Shown: positions 33,408 to 43,907, counted from the first letter of the stretch. The stretch: 64,000 nucleotides of DNA from Marinovum sp034669705 (GCF_034669705.1 NZ_JAXMOR010000005.1:1-64000), one strand, 5' to 3'. The notes: a model not told the origin generated them from the sequence alone. Numbers and translations are program-made.

Positions 33408-34772
33408 TTACATCAACTTGCGGCGCCGTGTCACGGGAATATCGAGGTCGGTGATTTTCTTGCGGAGGGTATTGCGGTTGATGCCCAGCAGTTCAGCGCA
33501 TTTCGCCTGATTTCCGCCGGTGGCCTCGAGCGCGATCTCGATCAGCGGGAATTCCACCTCCTTGAGAATACGCTGATAGAGCCCCGGCGGCGGCAAAAGC
33601 GCGCCGTGCAGATCGAAGTAACGCCGCAGGTGGCGGGAAACCGCCGCCCCGAGCTTTTCACTGCTGCCACCCGACAGAACCGGCTCCATCTCCGGTTGAT
33701 TGCCAAGCACCAGCTCAACCTCTGTGCGGGTGATCTCCTCGGCCCGGCTGGTCAGGCTCAGCCGCCGCACCGCGTTTTCCAGCTGGCGCACGTTGCCGGG
33801 CCAGCTATAGGCGCGAAACAGATCGGCCGCATCGGTCGAGAGCCAGCGTTTGGGCGCACCGTCTCGTTCGGCGCGGATGAGGAAATGATCGGTCAGCAGG
33901 GCGATGTCCTCGACCCGCTCGCGCAGCGACGGCACCTGGATCGAGGCGCCGGAGAGCCGGTAATAGAGGTCCTGCCGCAGCCGCCCCTTGTCGAGCGCCT
34001 CGGCCAGATCGCCCTGGCTGGTGGCCATGAAGCGCGGCACGTGATCGCCCGGGGTATCGATCATCCGCACGATCCGGGCCTGGATGTCGTCTGGAATGTC
34101 GGTGATCTCGTCGAGCAGCAGGGTGCCGCCCTTGACCCGGGCCAGCACCCGCGCCGGGCCTTCGATGTCCTGCAGCTCGTTGCCGGTGACGGTGACGAAG
34201 GGCAAGGTGCGCCGATCGGAAAAGTCGTGAATTGCGCGCGCGATCAAGGACTTGCCGGTGCCACTTTCACCAGAGATCAGCACCGGCAGATCGGTGTTCA
34301 TCACCCGCGCCACCAGCCGGTAGAGCGCCTGCATCACCGGCGTGCGGCCGACCAGCGGCAGCTCGTCGGGCTGGTCCGGCACCTCGGGCGCCGGCCGCGA
34401 GGGCGCGCTGCGCGCCTCGAGCGCGCGGGCGGTGCGCTTCATCAGGTCCGGCAGGTCAAACGGCTTGGGCAGGTAGTCATAGGCCTCGGCCTCGGCCGCC
34501 TGGATCGCGGTCATGATGGTGTTCTGCGCCGAGATCACGATGACCGGCAGATCGGGCCGGTCCTGGCGGATTTTCGGCAACATTTCCAGCCCGTTGCCAT
34601 CCGGCATGACGACGTCGGAAATGACCACGTCACCCTTGCCCTCGCCGACCCAGCGCATCAGCGTGGTCAGCGACGAGGTGGCATGCACCTTGCAGCCCGC
34701 GCGGGTCAGCGCCTGTGTCAGCACCGTGCGAATGGTGCGGTCGTCGTCAGCAACCAGAATAGTGCCGTCCAT
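33408..34772 (-). CDS. ntrC: Nitrogen regulator NtrC
   Basis: Response regulator of the NtrBC system (454 aa). The receiver has the phospho-Asp in VVISDVVMPDG near residue 54. The AAA+ domain has Walker A GESGTGKS and Walker B GGTLLLDEITD. The Fis HTH reads NQAKCAELLGINRNTLRKK. The AAA+ L1 loop is deleted (TVTGNELQDIEGPARVL) and GAFTGA is absent. Rhodobacter capsulatus NtrC also lacks GAFTGA and activates sigma-70 promoters, so this fits the lineage. The start MDGTILVADDD was chosen by family alignment. Confidence 0.95.
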   Translation of the reverse strand: MDGTILVADDDRTIRTVLTQALTRAGCKVHATSSLTTLMRWVGEGKGDVVISDVVMPDGNGLEMLPKIRQDRPDLPVIVISAQNTIMTAIQAAEAEAYDYLPKPFDLPDLMKRTARALEARSAPSRPAPEVPDQPDELPLVGRTPVMQALYRLVARVMNTDLPVLISGESGTGKSLIARAIHDFSDRRTLPFVTVTGNELQDIEGPARVLARVKGGTLLLDEITDIPDDIQARIVRMIDTPGDHVPRFMATSQGDLAEALDKGRLRQDLYYRLSGASIQVPSLRERVEDIALLTDHFLIRAERDGAPKRWLSTDAADLFRAYSWPGNVRQLENAVRRLSLTSRAEEITRTEVELVLGNQPEMEPVLSGGSSEKLGAAVSRHLRRYFDLHGALLPPPGLYQRILKEVEFPLIEIALEATGGNQAKCAELLGINRNTLRKKITDLDIPVTRRRKLM

Positions 34773-34783
34773 GGGAAACCCTC

Positions 34784-35874
34784 CTACGCCCCGTCCGCCG
34801 CGGCGCCCTTGGGCACCATCGGCAGGGAAATGCGAAACACCGTGCGCCCCGGCACGGAAGTGACTGAAATCCAACCGTCATGGTCGGAGATGATCTTGCT
34901 GACCAGCGCCAGCCCGAGCCCGGTGCCGTTCTCGCGGCCCGAGACGAACGGCTCGAAGATGTCGCCCTTGAGCGCCTCGGGCAGACCGGGGCCGTCGTCG
35001 ATCACCTCGACCTGAAGCGGCAGGGTCTGGCCGGTGCCGTCCGAGCGGCGCAGCCGGAAAGCGCGTTCGTAATAGGTGTGCAACCGGATCACGCCGCCCT
35101 CCGGGCCGGCGGCCTCAGAGGCGTTGCGGATCAGGTTGGAGACCACCTGCAACAGTTGGTCGGCATCGCCCCAGACATGCGGCAGCGAGGGGTCGTAATC
35201 CTCGATGATCTTCATATGCGCCGCCGCGCCGACCAGCGCCGAGCGCCGTGCGCGATCAAGCACATCGTGGATATTGACCGCGCGGCGTTCCGGTGCCGAG
35301 AGGTTGCCGAACTGCTCGACCTGCTCGAGAAGCTTCACGATCCGACGGGTCTCACCAACGATAAGATCCGTCATTTCAAGGTCTTCTGCGCTGAGGTTCA
35401 TGCTCAGCAACTGCGCCGCACCGGCAATGCCGGCGAGCGGGTTCTTGATCTCGTGGGCCAGCATCTCGGCCATGCCGATGGCGGATTTGGCGGCGGATTT
35501 GGCCGATTGGCTCTGAGTCATCCGCCCGGCAAGCTCGCGCGGCGAGATCAGCAGCATCATGGCGCCCGGCGCGCCTTGCAGCGGTGCGACCTGAAGGTTG
35601 CATTGCAGCGGCGCGCGGTCGCCGGTGCCGACATCGACATCATTGACGAACAGCGCCGTGCCCTGTTCGCGGGCGCGTCCGAGGCTGTCTTCCAACGGCG
35701 CATCGACGGCCAGCCGGTCCCAGACCGGCTCGCCCCGCAGCGCCTTGGCGGACGAGTTGAAGAACCCCTCGGCGGCCGGGTTCACATCGACGATGTGATC
35801 GCTGCCGTCGATCCAGATCGCCGGCACCGGCAACGAGGACCAGACGGCATTCTCCGCGGTGGCGGCCGGCGCGG

Positions 35875-35878
<4 letters not shown>
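34784..35878 (-). CDS. ntrB: Nitrogen sensor kinase NtrB
   Basis: Cytosolic PII-responsive histidine kinase (364 aa) that controls NtrC. An N-terminal PAS domain (WIDGSDHIVDVNPAAEGFF) precedes the HisKA box MLAHEIKNPLAGIAGAAQLL near residue 140, and HATPase motifs include the N-box NLIRNASEA and GTGLGLALVSKI. Its ATG overlaps the dusB stop, as in the classical nifR3-ntrB-ntrC operon. Confidence 0.95.
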
Positions 35879-36870
<992 letters not shown>

Positions 36871-37031
36871 GTGCTTAATCCTTGTGCATTCCCCTTCCGG
36901 CCTATCGCCTGCTTGCCGCGGTTTCAATCTCTGCCGCCGTTTCTGCGGTTGCGAAAAGGACGCTTGCCCAAAAAACGGGCAGCGACCCCGGGGCAATTGC
37001 CGTTTGCTTCGGCAGGTCGTATCAGGCGGCC

Positions 37032-38153
37032 ATGAAAATCGCAGCCCTGATCGTCGCCGCAGGCCGCGGCACCCGTGCAGGCCCCGGCGCGCCGAAACAA
37101 TGGCGCCCGCTGGCCGGGCGGCGCGTGGTGGACTGGACGCTGGCGGCCTTTGACCGGCCAGATATCGCCGCGCGCGCGCTGGTGATTCACCCCGACGACC
37201 GCGCCGAGGCCGCCGGTCTCGACGTGCAGCTGATCGACGGCGGCGCGACCCGGTCGGAGAGCGTGCGGAACGGGCTCGAGGCGCTGGCGGACCAGGAGTT
37301 CGACGCCGTGCTGATCCACGACGTGGCGCGGCCCTGCGTGCCGGCAGCTGTGGTCGACGCGGTGATCGCGGCCCTGCACAGGTCTCCGGGCGCGGCCCCG
37401 GCGCTGGCGGTGACTGATGCGCTCTGGACCGGCGCGGCCGCGCGCGTCACCGGCACCCGCGACCGCGACGGGCTTTACCGGGCGCAGACGCCGCAGGGCT
37501 TCCGCTTTGACGCCATCCTCGCCGCGCATCGCGCGCACCGGGACGAAGCCGCCGATGACGTCGCCGTGGCGCGGGCTTTCGGGCTGGACGTGGCCATCAC
37601 CCAAGGCGCAGAAGAGAACCTGAAAATCACCCTGCCCGCAGATTTCGCGCGGGCCGAAACCCTGTTGAAAGGAGCCGCGATGCGTATCGGCACAGGCTAT
37701 GACGTGCACCAGTTCTGCGAGGGCGCCCACGTGATGCTCTGCGGTGTCGCGGTGCCGCACGCGCGCGGGCTCAAGGGCCATTCCGACGCCGATGTCGGCA
37801 TGCATGCGCTGACCGACGCGATCTACGGCGCGCTGGCCCGCGGCGATATCGGCCAGCATTTCCCGCCCTCCGATCCGCAGTGGAAGGGCGCCGAGAGCCA
37901 TATCTTCCTGCGCCATGCGGTCGATCTGGCGGCGGAGATGGGCTATGCCCTGGGCAACGCCGATATCACGCTTATCTGTGAACGGCCCAAGGTGGGTCCG
38001 CATGCCACGGCCATGCGCGCCGCCCTGGCAGACATCATGGGGTGCGACATGGATCAGGTCTCGGTCAAGGCGACCACATCGGAGAAACTCGGCTTTACCG
38101 GCCGAGAAGAGGGCATCGCGGCGCAGGCCAGCGTGCTGCTGGTGCGGGCATGA
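37032..38153 (+). CDS. ispDF: Bifunctional IspD/IspF of the MEP isoprenoid pathway
   Basis: Fusion of two MEP-pathway enzymes (373 aa). Residues 1-215 are 2-C-methyl-D-erythritol 4-phosphate cytidylyltransferase (nucleotide loop ALIVAAGRGTRAG...KQW, and HDVARPCV). Residues 217-373 are the 2,4-cyclodiphosphate synthase (GTGYDVHQF metal ligands, GHSDADVGMHALTDAI, and DQVSVKATTSEKLGFTGREEGI). The fusion and its position divergent from dusB are common in alphaproteobacteria. The stop overlaps the pgpA ATG. Confidence 0.97.
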   Translation: MKIAALIVAAGRGTRAGPGAPKQWRPLAGRRVVDWTLAAFDRPDIAARALVIHPDDRAEAAGLDVQLIDGGATRSESVRNGLEALADQEFDAVLIHDVARPCVPAAVVDAVIAALHRSPGAAPALAVTDALWTGAAARVTGTRDRDGLYRAQTPQGFRFDAILAAHRAHRDEAADDVAVARAFGLDVAITQGAEENLKITLPADFARAETLLKGAAMRIGTGYDVHQFCEGAHVMLCGVAVPHARGLKGHSDADVGMHALTDAIYGALARGDIGQHFPPSDPQWKGAESHIFLRHAVDLAAEMGYALGNADITLICERPKVGPHATAMRAALADIMGCDMDQVSVKATTSEKLGFTGREEGIAAQASVLLVRA

Positions 38154-38641
38154 GCCGGCTGATCGCGACCTGGTTCTACGCCGGCTACCTCAAGCCCGCG
38201 CCGGGCACCTGGGGGTCGCTGGCCGCCCTGCCTTTTGCCTATGTGCTGCATCTCGCCGGCGGGCCCTGGCTGCTGGCGCTGGCCTGCGCGCTGGTCTTTG
38301 CCCTGGGCTACTGGGCCACCGGGGTCGAGACCGCCGGCAAGGCCGATCATGACCCCTCGGAGATCGTCGTCGACGAGGTGGTGGGCCAGTGGCTGGCGCT
38401 CTGGCCGGTGTCCTATGGCGCGGTCTTTGCCGGTGCGGATGTGCTGCGGCTCTGGCCCGGGATCCTCGCGGCCTTCCTGTTCTTTCGTCTGTTTGACATC
38501 TGGAAGCCGGGGCCGGTCGGCTGGGCCGACCGCAAGGGCGGACCGCTGGGGGTGATGCTCGACGATGTGCTGGCCGGAATCGCCGCGGCCGTGGTGGTGA
38601 TCGTGCTGGCGGCGCTGGCGCATCTGGTGTTGATCCCATGA
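38150..38641 (+). CDS. pgpA: Phosphatidylglycerophosphatase A
   Basis: Membrane phosphatase (163 aa) that converts phosphatidylglycerol phosphate to phosphatidylglycerol. The N-terminal motif YLKPAPGTWGSLAALP and the catalytic region DPSEIVVDEVVGQW and FRLFDIWKPGPVGWADRKGG are diagnostic. Four hydrophobic segments are present. It overlaps ispDF upstream (ATGA) and cinA downstream. Confidence 0.95.
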   Translation: MSRLIATWFYAGYLKPAPGTWGSLAALPFAYVLHLAGGPWLLALACALVFALGYWATGVETAGKADHDPSEIVVDEVVGQWLALWPVSYGAVFAGADVLRLWPGILAAFLFFRLFDIWKPGPVGWADRKGGPLGVMLDDVLAGIAAAVVVIVLAALAHLVLIP

Positions 38642-39114
38642 GCCTTGCGGCAGACCTGATCTCGGCGGCGCGGCTGGCGGGGAAGAAGGTGACCTGCGCC
38701 GAAAGCTGCACCGGCGGCATGGTGGCCGCGGCGCTCACCGATCCGCCCGGCGCGTCGGAGGTGTTCGGTTTCGGCTTCGTCACCTACGCAAACCGGGCCA
38801 AGCAGGACCTTCTGGGCGTGGCGCCCGCAACCCTCGAGGCGCATGGCGCGGTCTCGGAGCCGGTGGTGCGCGAGATGGCCGAAGGCGCGCTGGCCCGCGC
38901 CGGCGCCGATGCGGCGGTGGCGATCAGCGGCATCGCCGGGCCCGGCGGCGGCAGCGCCGAGAAGCCCGAAGGCCGGGTCTGCTTTGCGCTGGCGACCGAC
39001 ACCGGCACAAGTTGCGAGACCATCGATTTCGGTGCGCTTGGCCGGGCGCAGGTGCGCGCCCGCGCCCGCGACCATGCGCTGGCCCTGCTCTTGCGCGCCC
39101 TGCCCGGAATTTAG
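38638..39114 (+). CDS. pncC: CinA C-terminal type nicotinamide-nucleotide amidohydrolase
   Basis: A 158-residue stand-alone CinA C-terminal domain. The family deamidates NMN to nicotinate mononucleotide. Signature blocks are CAESCTGGMVAAALTDPPGAS near residue 20 with the catalytic Ser, GFVTYANRAKQDLLGV, and ISGIAGPGGGSAEKPEG. The ATG overlaps the pgpA stop, so isoprenoid, lipid and NAD-salvage genes form one transcription unit. Confidence 0.93.
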   Translation: MSLAADLISAARLAGKKVTCAESCTGGMVAAALTDPPGASEVFGFGFVTYANRAKQDLLGVAPATLEAHGAVSEPVVREMAEGALARAGADAAVAISGIAGPGGGSAEKPEGRVCFALATDTGTSCETIDFGALGRAQVRARARDHALALLLRALPGI

Positions 39115-39257
39115 GCAGACCTGCGCAATTCACGCACGAAATTCAGGCACACCACGGATGCCGCGGTTTTGTGCGGCCTTGAGCGGCGTTGCTGCTTTTT
39201 TTTGCAGCGACTTTGCGGTTTTTCCCGGGAAACCGCACTCAAGAAGGAATCCGAGGG

Positions 39258-40439
39258 ATGAACGGAGCTGATACCGCCTGGATCATCGTCGCAACGGCGC
39301 TGGTCCTGTTCATGACACTGCCGGGGCTTGCCCTGTTTTACGGCGGCCTGGTGCGCGCCCGCAACGTGCTCAGCGTCTTCATGCATTGCTACGCCATTGC
39401 CTGCCTGATGAGCGTGCTGTGGTTCGTCGCCGGCTATTCGATCGCATTCGGCGGCGGCGACAGCGGGCTCTGGGGCGGGCTCGACAAGATGATGCTGCTG
39501 GGGATGAGCACCGATGACCTTGCGGGCACCCTGCCAGAGGTGCTGTTCTTTGCCTTCCAGATGACCTTTGCCATCATCACCCCGGCGCTGATCGTCGGCG
39601 CCTATGTCGAGCGGGTGGGCTTCGGCTTCGTGCTGCTGTTCTCCGGCCTCTGGATGCTGCTGTGTTATGCGCCGGTGGTGCATTGGGTCTGGGGCGGCGG
39701 CATGCTGGCCGATGGCGGCCTCTTCGGCGAGACCGGCGTGCGCGATTTTGCCGGCGGCATTGTGGTGCATGAGACCGCCGGTCTCGCGGCGCTGCTGATC
39801 GCGGTGTTCCTCGGGCCGCGCCGCAACAAGACCACGCCGCCGCACAATCCCGGCTTCGTGATGATCGGCGCGGCGATGCTCTGGGTCGGCTGGTTCGGCT
39901 TCAACGGCGGCTCGCAACTGGCGGCCGATGGCGGGGCCGCGATGGCACTGACGGTGACGCATCTCTCGGCGGCCACCGCCTCGCTGAGCTGGGCGCTCTG
40001 GGAGAAGATCAAGTTCGGCAAGGCCTCGCTCGTCGGCATGGTCACCGGCACCATCGCGGGGCTGGCCTCGATCACCCCGGCCTCGGGCTTTGTCGGCCCG
40101 GTCGAGGCGCTGATCATCGGCGCGGTGGCCGGCGTGCTCTGTCAGGAGGCGGTGAACCTGATCCGCAATGCGCTCAAGATCGACGACACGCTCGACGTCT
40201 TCGCGGTGCATGGCGTCGGCGGCATCTTCGGCACGATCATGATCGCGGTCTTCGGCGCCGGCAGTTTCGTGGCGCAGCTGGGCTCGCTGGTGATCGTCGG
40301 GGTGTTCACCGTGGTGGTCACGGTGGTGCTGATCTACGTGGTCCGGGCGATCACCCCGCTGCGGGTCGACGAGGAGACCGAGCACAGCGGGCTCGACATC
40401 ATGGTGCACGGCGAGCGGGCCTACGACCACGCCAGCTGA
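39258..40439 (+). CDS. amt: Ammonium transporter
   Basis: Amt/Mep/Rh channel-like transporter (393 aa) with about eleven membrane helices. The twin histidines of the pore are in DFAGGIVVHETAGLAAL near residue 168 and FAVHGVGGIFGT near residue 315; the N-terminal block is GLALFYGGLVRARNVL. The ATG follows GAGGG. No glnK is adjacent, which is less usual; the ntrBC genes a few kb away are the plausible controllers. Confidence 0.95.
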   Translation: MNGADTAWIIVATALVLFMTLPGLALFYGGLVRARNVLSVFMHCYAIACLMSVLWFVAGYSIAFGGGDSGLWGGLDKMMLLGMSTDDLAGTLPEVLFFAFQMTFAIITPALIVGAYVERVGFGFVLLFSGLWMLLCYAPVVHWVWGGGMLADGGLFGETGVRDFAGGIVVHETAGLAALLIAVFLGPRRNKTTPPHNPGFVMIGAAMLWVGWFGFNGGSQLAADGGAAMALTVTHLSAATASLSWALWEKIKFGKASLVGMVTGTIAGLASITPASGFVGPVEALIIGAVAGVLCQEAVNLIRNALKIDDTLDVFAVHGVGGIFGTIMIAVFGAGSFVAQLGSLVIVGVFTVVVTVVLIYVVRAITPLRVDEETEHSGLDIMVHGERAYDHAS

Positions 40440-40461
40440 GCCGCGCCGGGGGGGGGGGCGC

Positions 40462-40520
40462 ACGGGGGCTCTGCCCCCGCCGCCTGCGGCGTCTCCCCCG
40501 AGGGTATTTGTGAACAGAAG
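40462..40520 (+). repeat. Dispersed terminator-like repeat, copy 3
   Basis: GGGGGCTCTGCCCCC, CCGCCTGCGGCGT, CTCCCCCGAGGG and TATTTGTGAACAGAAG in order, as in the copies at 48466 and 49855. It is preceded by an eleven-G run at about 40447 and followed by a terminator hairpin. Confidence 0.75.
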
Positions 40521-40545
40521 AAGGGCCCCTGCGGGGGTCCTTTTT
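40521..40545 (+). terminator. Intrinsic terminator after amt
   Basis: AAGGGCCCC-TGC-GGGGGTCCTT forms a strong hairpin followed by a T run. Confidence 0.8.
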
Positions 40546-40641
40546 GCGCTCGGGCGTGGTGTCGGGGCCCGCGGTCGTGGAACAGGGGCGTGGCGGGGCG
40601 TGTTGGTCTGGTGACACAGATGCACAGAGGAAGGCCAAGAC

Positions 40642-41496
40642 ATGCATAGCCATACCGCCCGGGTTCAAGACATCGACATGCGCTGGCAGGAGACCGGCAC
40701 CGGCGATCCGGTGATCCTGGTCCACGGCATCCCCACCGGCCCGGCGCTCTGGCGCCATGTGGCGCCGTTGATCGAGGGCCGCCGGGTTCTGGCGTGGGAG
40801 ATGGTGGGCTATGGCAGCTCGATCCCCGAAGGCCGCGACCGCGATATTTCCGTGGCGGCCCAGGCTGGCTATCTCGCGGCCTGGATGGAGGCGCAGGGCC
40901 TCTCGCAGGCGGTGGTGGCCGGGCATGACCTTGGCGGCGGTGTGGCGCAGATCCTCGCCGTGCGGCACCCCGAGAAGGTGGCAGGGCTGTTTCTGACCAA
41001 TGCGATCTGCCACGATAGCTGGCCGGTCCCGGTGGTCAAGGCGGTGGCCGCCACCGGCTCGTTGCTGAAACATGCGCCTGACGGATCGGTGCGGCAGTTC
41101 ATGAAGCTGATGTTCTCGAAGGGTCATGACACCGAGGCCGCGCGGGCGGCGGCACTGGAGGTGCATGCGCCGCAGTACGAAGCCCATGACGGCGCCGAGG
41201 CCTTCGTGCGGCAGACGCAATCGCTCGACAATGCCGACACCCGCGCGGTGGCCGAGGCCCTGCCCCGACTTGGCATCCCGGCGCGGATCGCCTGGGGGGT
41301 CGAGGACGAGTTCCAGACGCTGGATTACGGCGAGCGGCTGGCCAGGGACCTGGCGGCGCCGCTGCGGCGGATCGAGGGCGGGCGGCATTTCACCCCGGAA
41401 GACCATCCGCAGATCATCGCCGAGGAGATCAATGCGCTGGTTCGCGAGGTTGACGCGGCCGAGGCGCCGGAGACCGGGCGGCAACGGATCGGTTGA
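40642..41496 (+). CDS. Alpha/beta hydrolase, haloalkane dehalogenase-like
   Basis: A 284-residue hydrolase. HGIPTG forms the oxyanion loop near residue 28. The nucleophile elbow is GHDLGGG (Asp, near residue 95), and an Asp nucleophile is typical of dehalogenases and epoxide hydrolases. The acid lies in WGVEDEF near residue 216 and the His in GGRHFTPEDHP near residue 250. A GAGGAAGG ribosome site precedes the ATG. Whether it acts on a C-halogen bond, an epoxide or an ester cannot be told without checking the halide-binding residues in a structure. Confidence 0.8.
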   Translation: MHSHTARVQDIDMRWQETGTGDPVILVHGIPTGPALWRHVAPLIEGRRVLAWEMVGYGSSIPEGRDRDISVAAQAGYLAAWMEAQGLSQAVVAGHDLGGGVAQILAVRHPEKVAGLFLTNAICHDSWPVPVVKAVAATGSLLKHAPDGSVRQFMKLMFSKGHDTEAARAAALEVHAPQYEAHDGAEAFVRQTQSLDNADTRAVAEALPRLGIPARIAWGVEDEFQTLDYGERLARDLAAPLRRIEGGRHFTPEDHPQIIAEEINALVREVDAAEAPETGRQRIG

Positions 41497-41650
41497 TCCT
41501 GGCTTGGCGGGGGCGCCGTTGCTGCGGTGCAGGTCGCGACGCCCCGGCCGGCGTGCGTCTGGGAAGATCACAGGCTGCCGGGCCTGCGGCTGGCCGCGCC
41601 CCGGGGCTGCGTCGGCACATGCAACGAACCGAGGTTTGACGGATATCGAC

Positions 41651-41680
41651 TGCGCCCGCCCCCGTCGGGGCGGCGTTTTC
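41651..41680 (+). terminator. Likely terminator after the hydrolase gene
   Basis: CGCCCGCCCC-CGTC-GGGGCGGCG with one bulged base, followed by TTTT. It lies in the 210-bp gap between the hydrolase and the convergent COQ10-like gene. Confidence 0.55.
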
Positions 41681-41707
41681 GGTCGAAAGCCGGGCGTCAG
41701 CGGCGTC

Positions 41708-42157
41708 TCAGCCGTAGAGGTGTTTCGCCCGGGTCTCGAAGGCGCGCACGATCTGGCGCATCGCCTCGTTGAAGACCACGCCGATGATCCTTTGCAAGAT
41801 CGCGTTCTTGAACTCGAAATCGACAAAGAACGACACGTCGCAGCCGCCGTCCTCCCGGTCGGTAAAGCGCCAGTCGGACTTCATGTACTTGAACGGGCCG
41901 TCGAGGTATTCGGTCTCGATCTCCTTGGCCTCTGGCCAGAGGATCACCCGGCTGCCGAACCGCTCGCGGAAGACCTTGAATGAGATCACCAGGTCGGCCT
42001 CCATCAGCACCGAGCCATCGGGTTGCGGCTCCTGCTTGCGGATCCGCGCGGCGGCGTTCCACGGTAGGAATTCTGGATAACGGCCCACGTCCGCCACCAG
42101 ATCGTACATCTGCTGCGCGGTATAGGGGAGATGGCGGGTTTCGGAATGGGTTGGCAT
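41708..42157 (-). CDS. COQ10/RatA-like SRPBCC protein
   Basis: A 149-residue START/SRPBCC-fold protein of the COQ10/RatA family. The family N-terminal signature YTAQQMYDLVADVGRYPEFLPW is present, followed by FKVFRERFGSRV and the C-terminal helix FNEAMRQIVRAFETRAKHLYG. Mitochondrial COQ10 binds ubiquinone and aids respiration, which is the likely role in alphaproteobacteria. RatA-type ribosome toxicity is reported for the E. coli homologue. Confidence 0.9.
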   Translation of the reverse strand: MPTHSETRHLPYTAQQMYDLVADVGRYPEFLPWNAAARIRKQEPQPDGSVLMEADLVISFKVFRERFGSRVILWPEAKEIETEYLDGPFKYMKSDWRFTDREDGGCDVSFFVDFEFKNAILQRIIGVVFNEAMRQIVRAFETRAKHLYG

Positions 42158-42229
42158 CTGGCCCCGGATTTGTCATGACAGTTCGGGGCCCATGTCGCCC
42201 GTTGAACGCCGGATTTCAAGGGGTGGGTC

Positions 42230-42769
42230 ATGTCACAGCGTCCATATGTCATCGATCAGATGATCTCGGCCAAGGCCATTGCGGCCCGCATCGAAGAGCT
42301 TTGCCACGACATCCGCGGCGAATTTTCCAAGACCGAGAAGCTGGTGGTGGTGGGCCTGCTGCGCGGCTCCTTCGTGTTCATCGCCGATCTGGTGCGCGAG
42401 CTCGACCTGCCGGTCGAGGTCGATTTCATCGAGGCCTCCTCGTACGGCGACGCGATGGAATCAAGCCGCGAGGTGCGGATTCTCAAGGACCTGCGCGGTG
42501 CGATCGAGGGCCGTGACGTGCTGGTGGTCGAGGATATTGTCGACACCGGCCACACCCTGAGCCATGTGGTGGCGCTGTTGAACTCGCGCCATCCGGCCCG
42601 GCTGCGGTCGATCGCCCTGCTCGACAAGCCGACCCGGCGCGAGGTCGATTTCCGTGCCGACTGGATCGGCTTTGAGATCCCCGATGAATTCGTCGTGGGC
42701 TACGGCATCGACTATGCCCAACGCGACCGCAACCTGCCGTATATCGGCAAGGTCCGGTTCACCGGATGA
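42230..42769 (+). CDS. hpt: Hypoxanthine phosphoribosyltransferase
   Basis: Purine-salvage enzyme (179 aa) making IMP or GMP from hypoxanthine or guanine and PRPP. The PRPP-binding motif DVLVVEDIVDTGHTLSHV is near residue 103, and the type I PRTase core includes LLRGSFVFIADLV and the C-terminal DEFVVGYGIDYAQRDRNLPYIG. The stop overlaps the ATG of a small downstream gene. Confidence 0.95.
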   Translation: MSQRPYVIDQMISAKAIAARIEELCHDIRGEFSKTEKLVVVGLLRGSFVFIADLVRELDLPVEVDFIEASSYGDAMESSREVRILKDLRGAIEGRDVLVVEDIVDTGHTLSHVVALLNSRHPARLRSIALLDKPTRREVDFRADWIGFEIPDEFVVGYGIDYAQRDRNLPYIGKVRFTG

Positions 42770-42951
42770 CGGCGATGCACTGGCTCTACCGCATGTCGCT
42801 CTGGGCCCGGCGCCCGCCTTCGGCCCGCCGTGTCAAGCTGGTGCTGGCGGTGATCGCCGCCTGTCTGGCGCTCTATGCCGTCGAGCGCTGGGTCGGCTGG
42901 CCCGAGGCGCTCACCGCCGAGCGGCTGCGTTGGGGCGGGCCACGGCCCTGA
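42766..42951 (+). CDS. Small membrane protein coupled to hpt
   Basis: A 61-residue protein with one hydrophobic helix (LVLAVIAACLALYAV near residue 25) flanked by basic residues, so probably a single-pass inner membrane protein. Its ATG overlaps the hpt stop (ATGA). No function is known to me; the coupling and amphipathic ends favour a real gene. Confidence 0.65.
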   Translation: MTAMHWLYRMSLWARRPPSARRVKLVLAVIAACLALYAVERWVGWPEALTAERLRWGGPRP

Positions 42952-42953
42952 TC

Positions 42954-43811
42954 TCAGCCGCCGGCGAGTTCCGCCCCGTGGACCTGCAGCACTTCTGACA
43001 CCACCGCCATGAACCGCGCCATCCGCGGCGAGCCGGCCAGATCGCGGTGGCAGAGCACCCAGACCGGGATGCGCATCTCGGGCAGCCCGCGTGCGACCCG
43101 TTGCAGCCCGGGACAGGCGGCGGCGAGGATCTGCGGCAGGATGGCGATCCCCTGCCCCTGCAGGGCCATCTCGCGCAGGACCAGAAAGCTGTCGGCGCAG
43201 GCGGTGATCTGTCCGGACGGCACATGCTCGGCCATCCACTGCGCCGGCGCGGCGCGCGCCAGAGGCCCGGCGAGGCCCAGCCAGCGGGTCTCTTCTGCAT
43301 CGCGGGCGTAGGTGGCAAAGCCCAGCTCCGCCGCCGCCGTGCCGGCCATGTCGGCGGGTTTGCTGCGCGCCGGGCGCACCGTCACATCCGCCTGCAGCCG
43401 ACCCATGTCGAGATGCACGTTGCTCGACATCAGGCAGACCCGGTGCGGCGCCATCACCTCGGAGATCCGGCCCATGCCGGCGGCCAGCACCCCGGCGCAG
43501 AAACTATCGGTCGAGGTCAGCCGCAGGAAATCGCCCGCCACCGCCGCATCACCGCGCAGCAGGTGGCTGACCCGGCCCAGAGCCTGTGCCGCTTCTCGCG
43601 CCGCCTCGATCACGTCTGCGCGATCCGTGCGCAGCCGATACCCCTGTTGCGAGCGCTCGAACACCGGCGTGCCATGCGCCTCTTCAAAGGCGGCGACGCG
43701 GCGCAGAACCGTTGCGTGGTTGACCCCGAGCACCCGAGCCGCACCGCTGACCGACCCGGTGTCGGCGACGCACAGCACGAATTTCAGGTCGTCCCAGTTG
43801 TCGTTGTGCAT
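42954..43811 (-). CDS. LysR family transcriptional regulator
   Basis: A 285-residue LysR-type regulator. The N-terminal winged HTH reads LKFVLCVADTGSVSGAARVLGVNHATVLRRVAAFEE, and the C-terminal effector domain is of usual length. It is divergent from cytochrome c' with a 96-bp gap, so it may control that gene and itself. The effector is unknown. Confidence 0.9.
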   Translation of the reverse strand: MHNDNWDDLKFVLCVADTGSVSGAARVLGVNHATVLRRVAAFEEAHGTPVFERSQQGYRLRTDRADVIEAAREAAQALGRVSHLLRGDAAVAGDFLRLTSTDSFCAGVLAAGMGRISEVMAPHRVCLMSSNVHLDMGRLQADVTVRPARSKPADMAGTAAAELGFATYARDAEETRWLGLAGPLARAAPAQWMAEHVPSGQITACADSFLVLREMALQGQGIAILPQILAAACPGLQRVARGLPEMRIPVWVLCHRDLAGSPRMARFMAVVSEVLQVHGAELAGG

Positions 43812-43907
43812 GAATGCGGACCTGTTTCGCAGGGTTGCGGAATATGTTTGTGATACGGGACGTGCATACTATGGTTCGCTTTAGGCACCAACTTCGGGAA
43901 GGTACTG

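Noticed and set aside
31118..33454. Open frame of 778 codons on the plus strand
   Set aside because: Antisense to ntrY, whose domains are complete.
39115..39257. Possible sigma-54 promoter upstream of amt
   Set aside because: GGCAC occurs, but no GC at the required ten-base spacing. Both NtrC-type regulators here also lack GAFTGA.
40447..40457. Run of eleven G residues after amt
   Set aside because: Possibly an assembly or homopolymer artefact next to the repeat; nothing functional can be argued.
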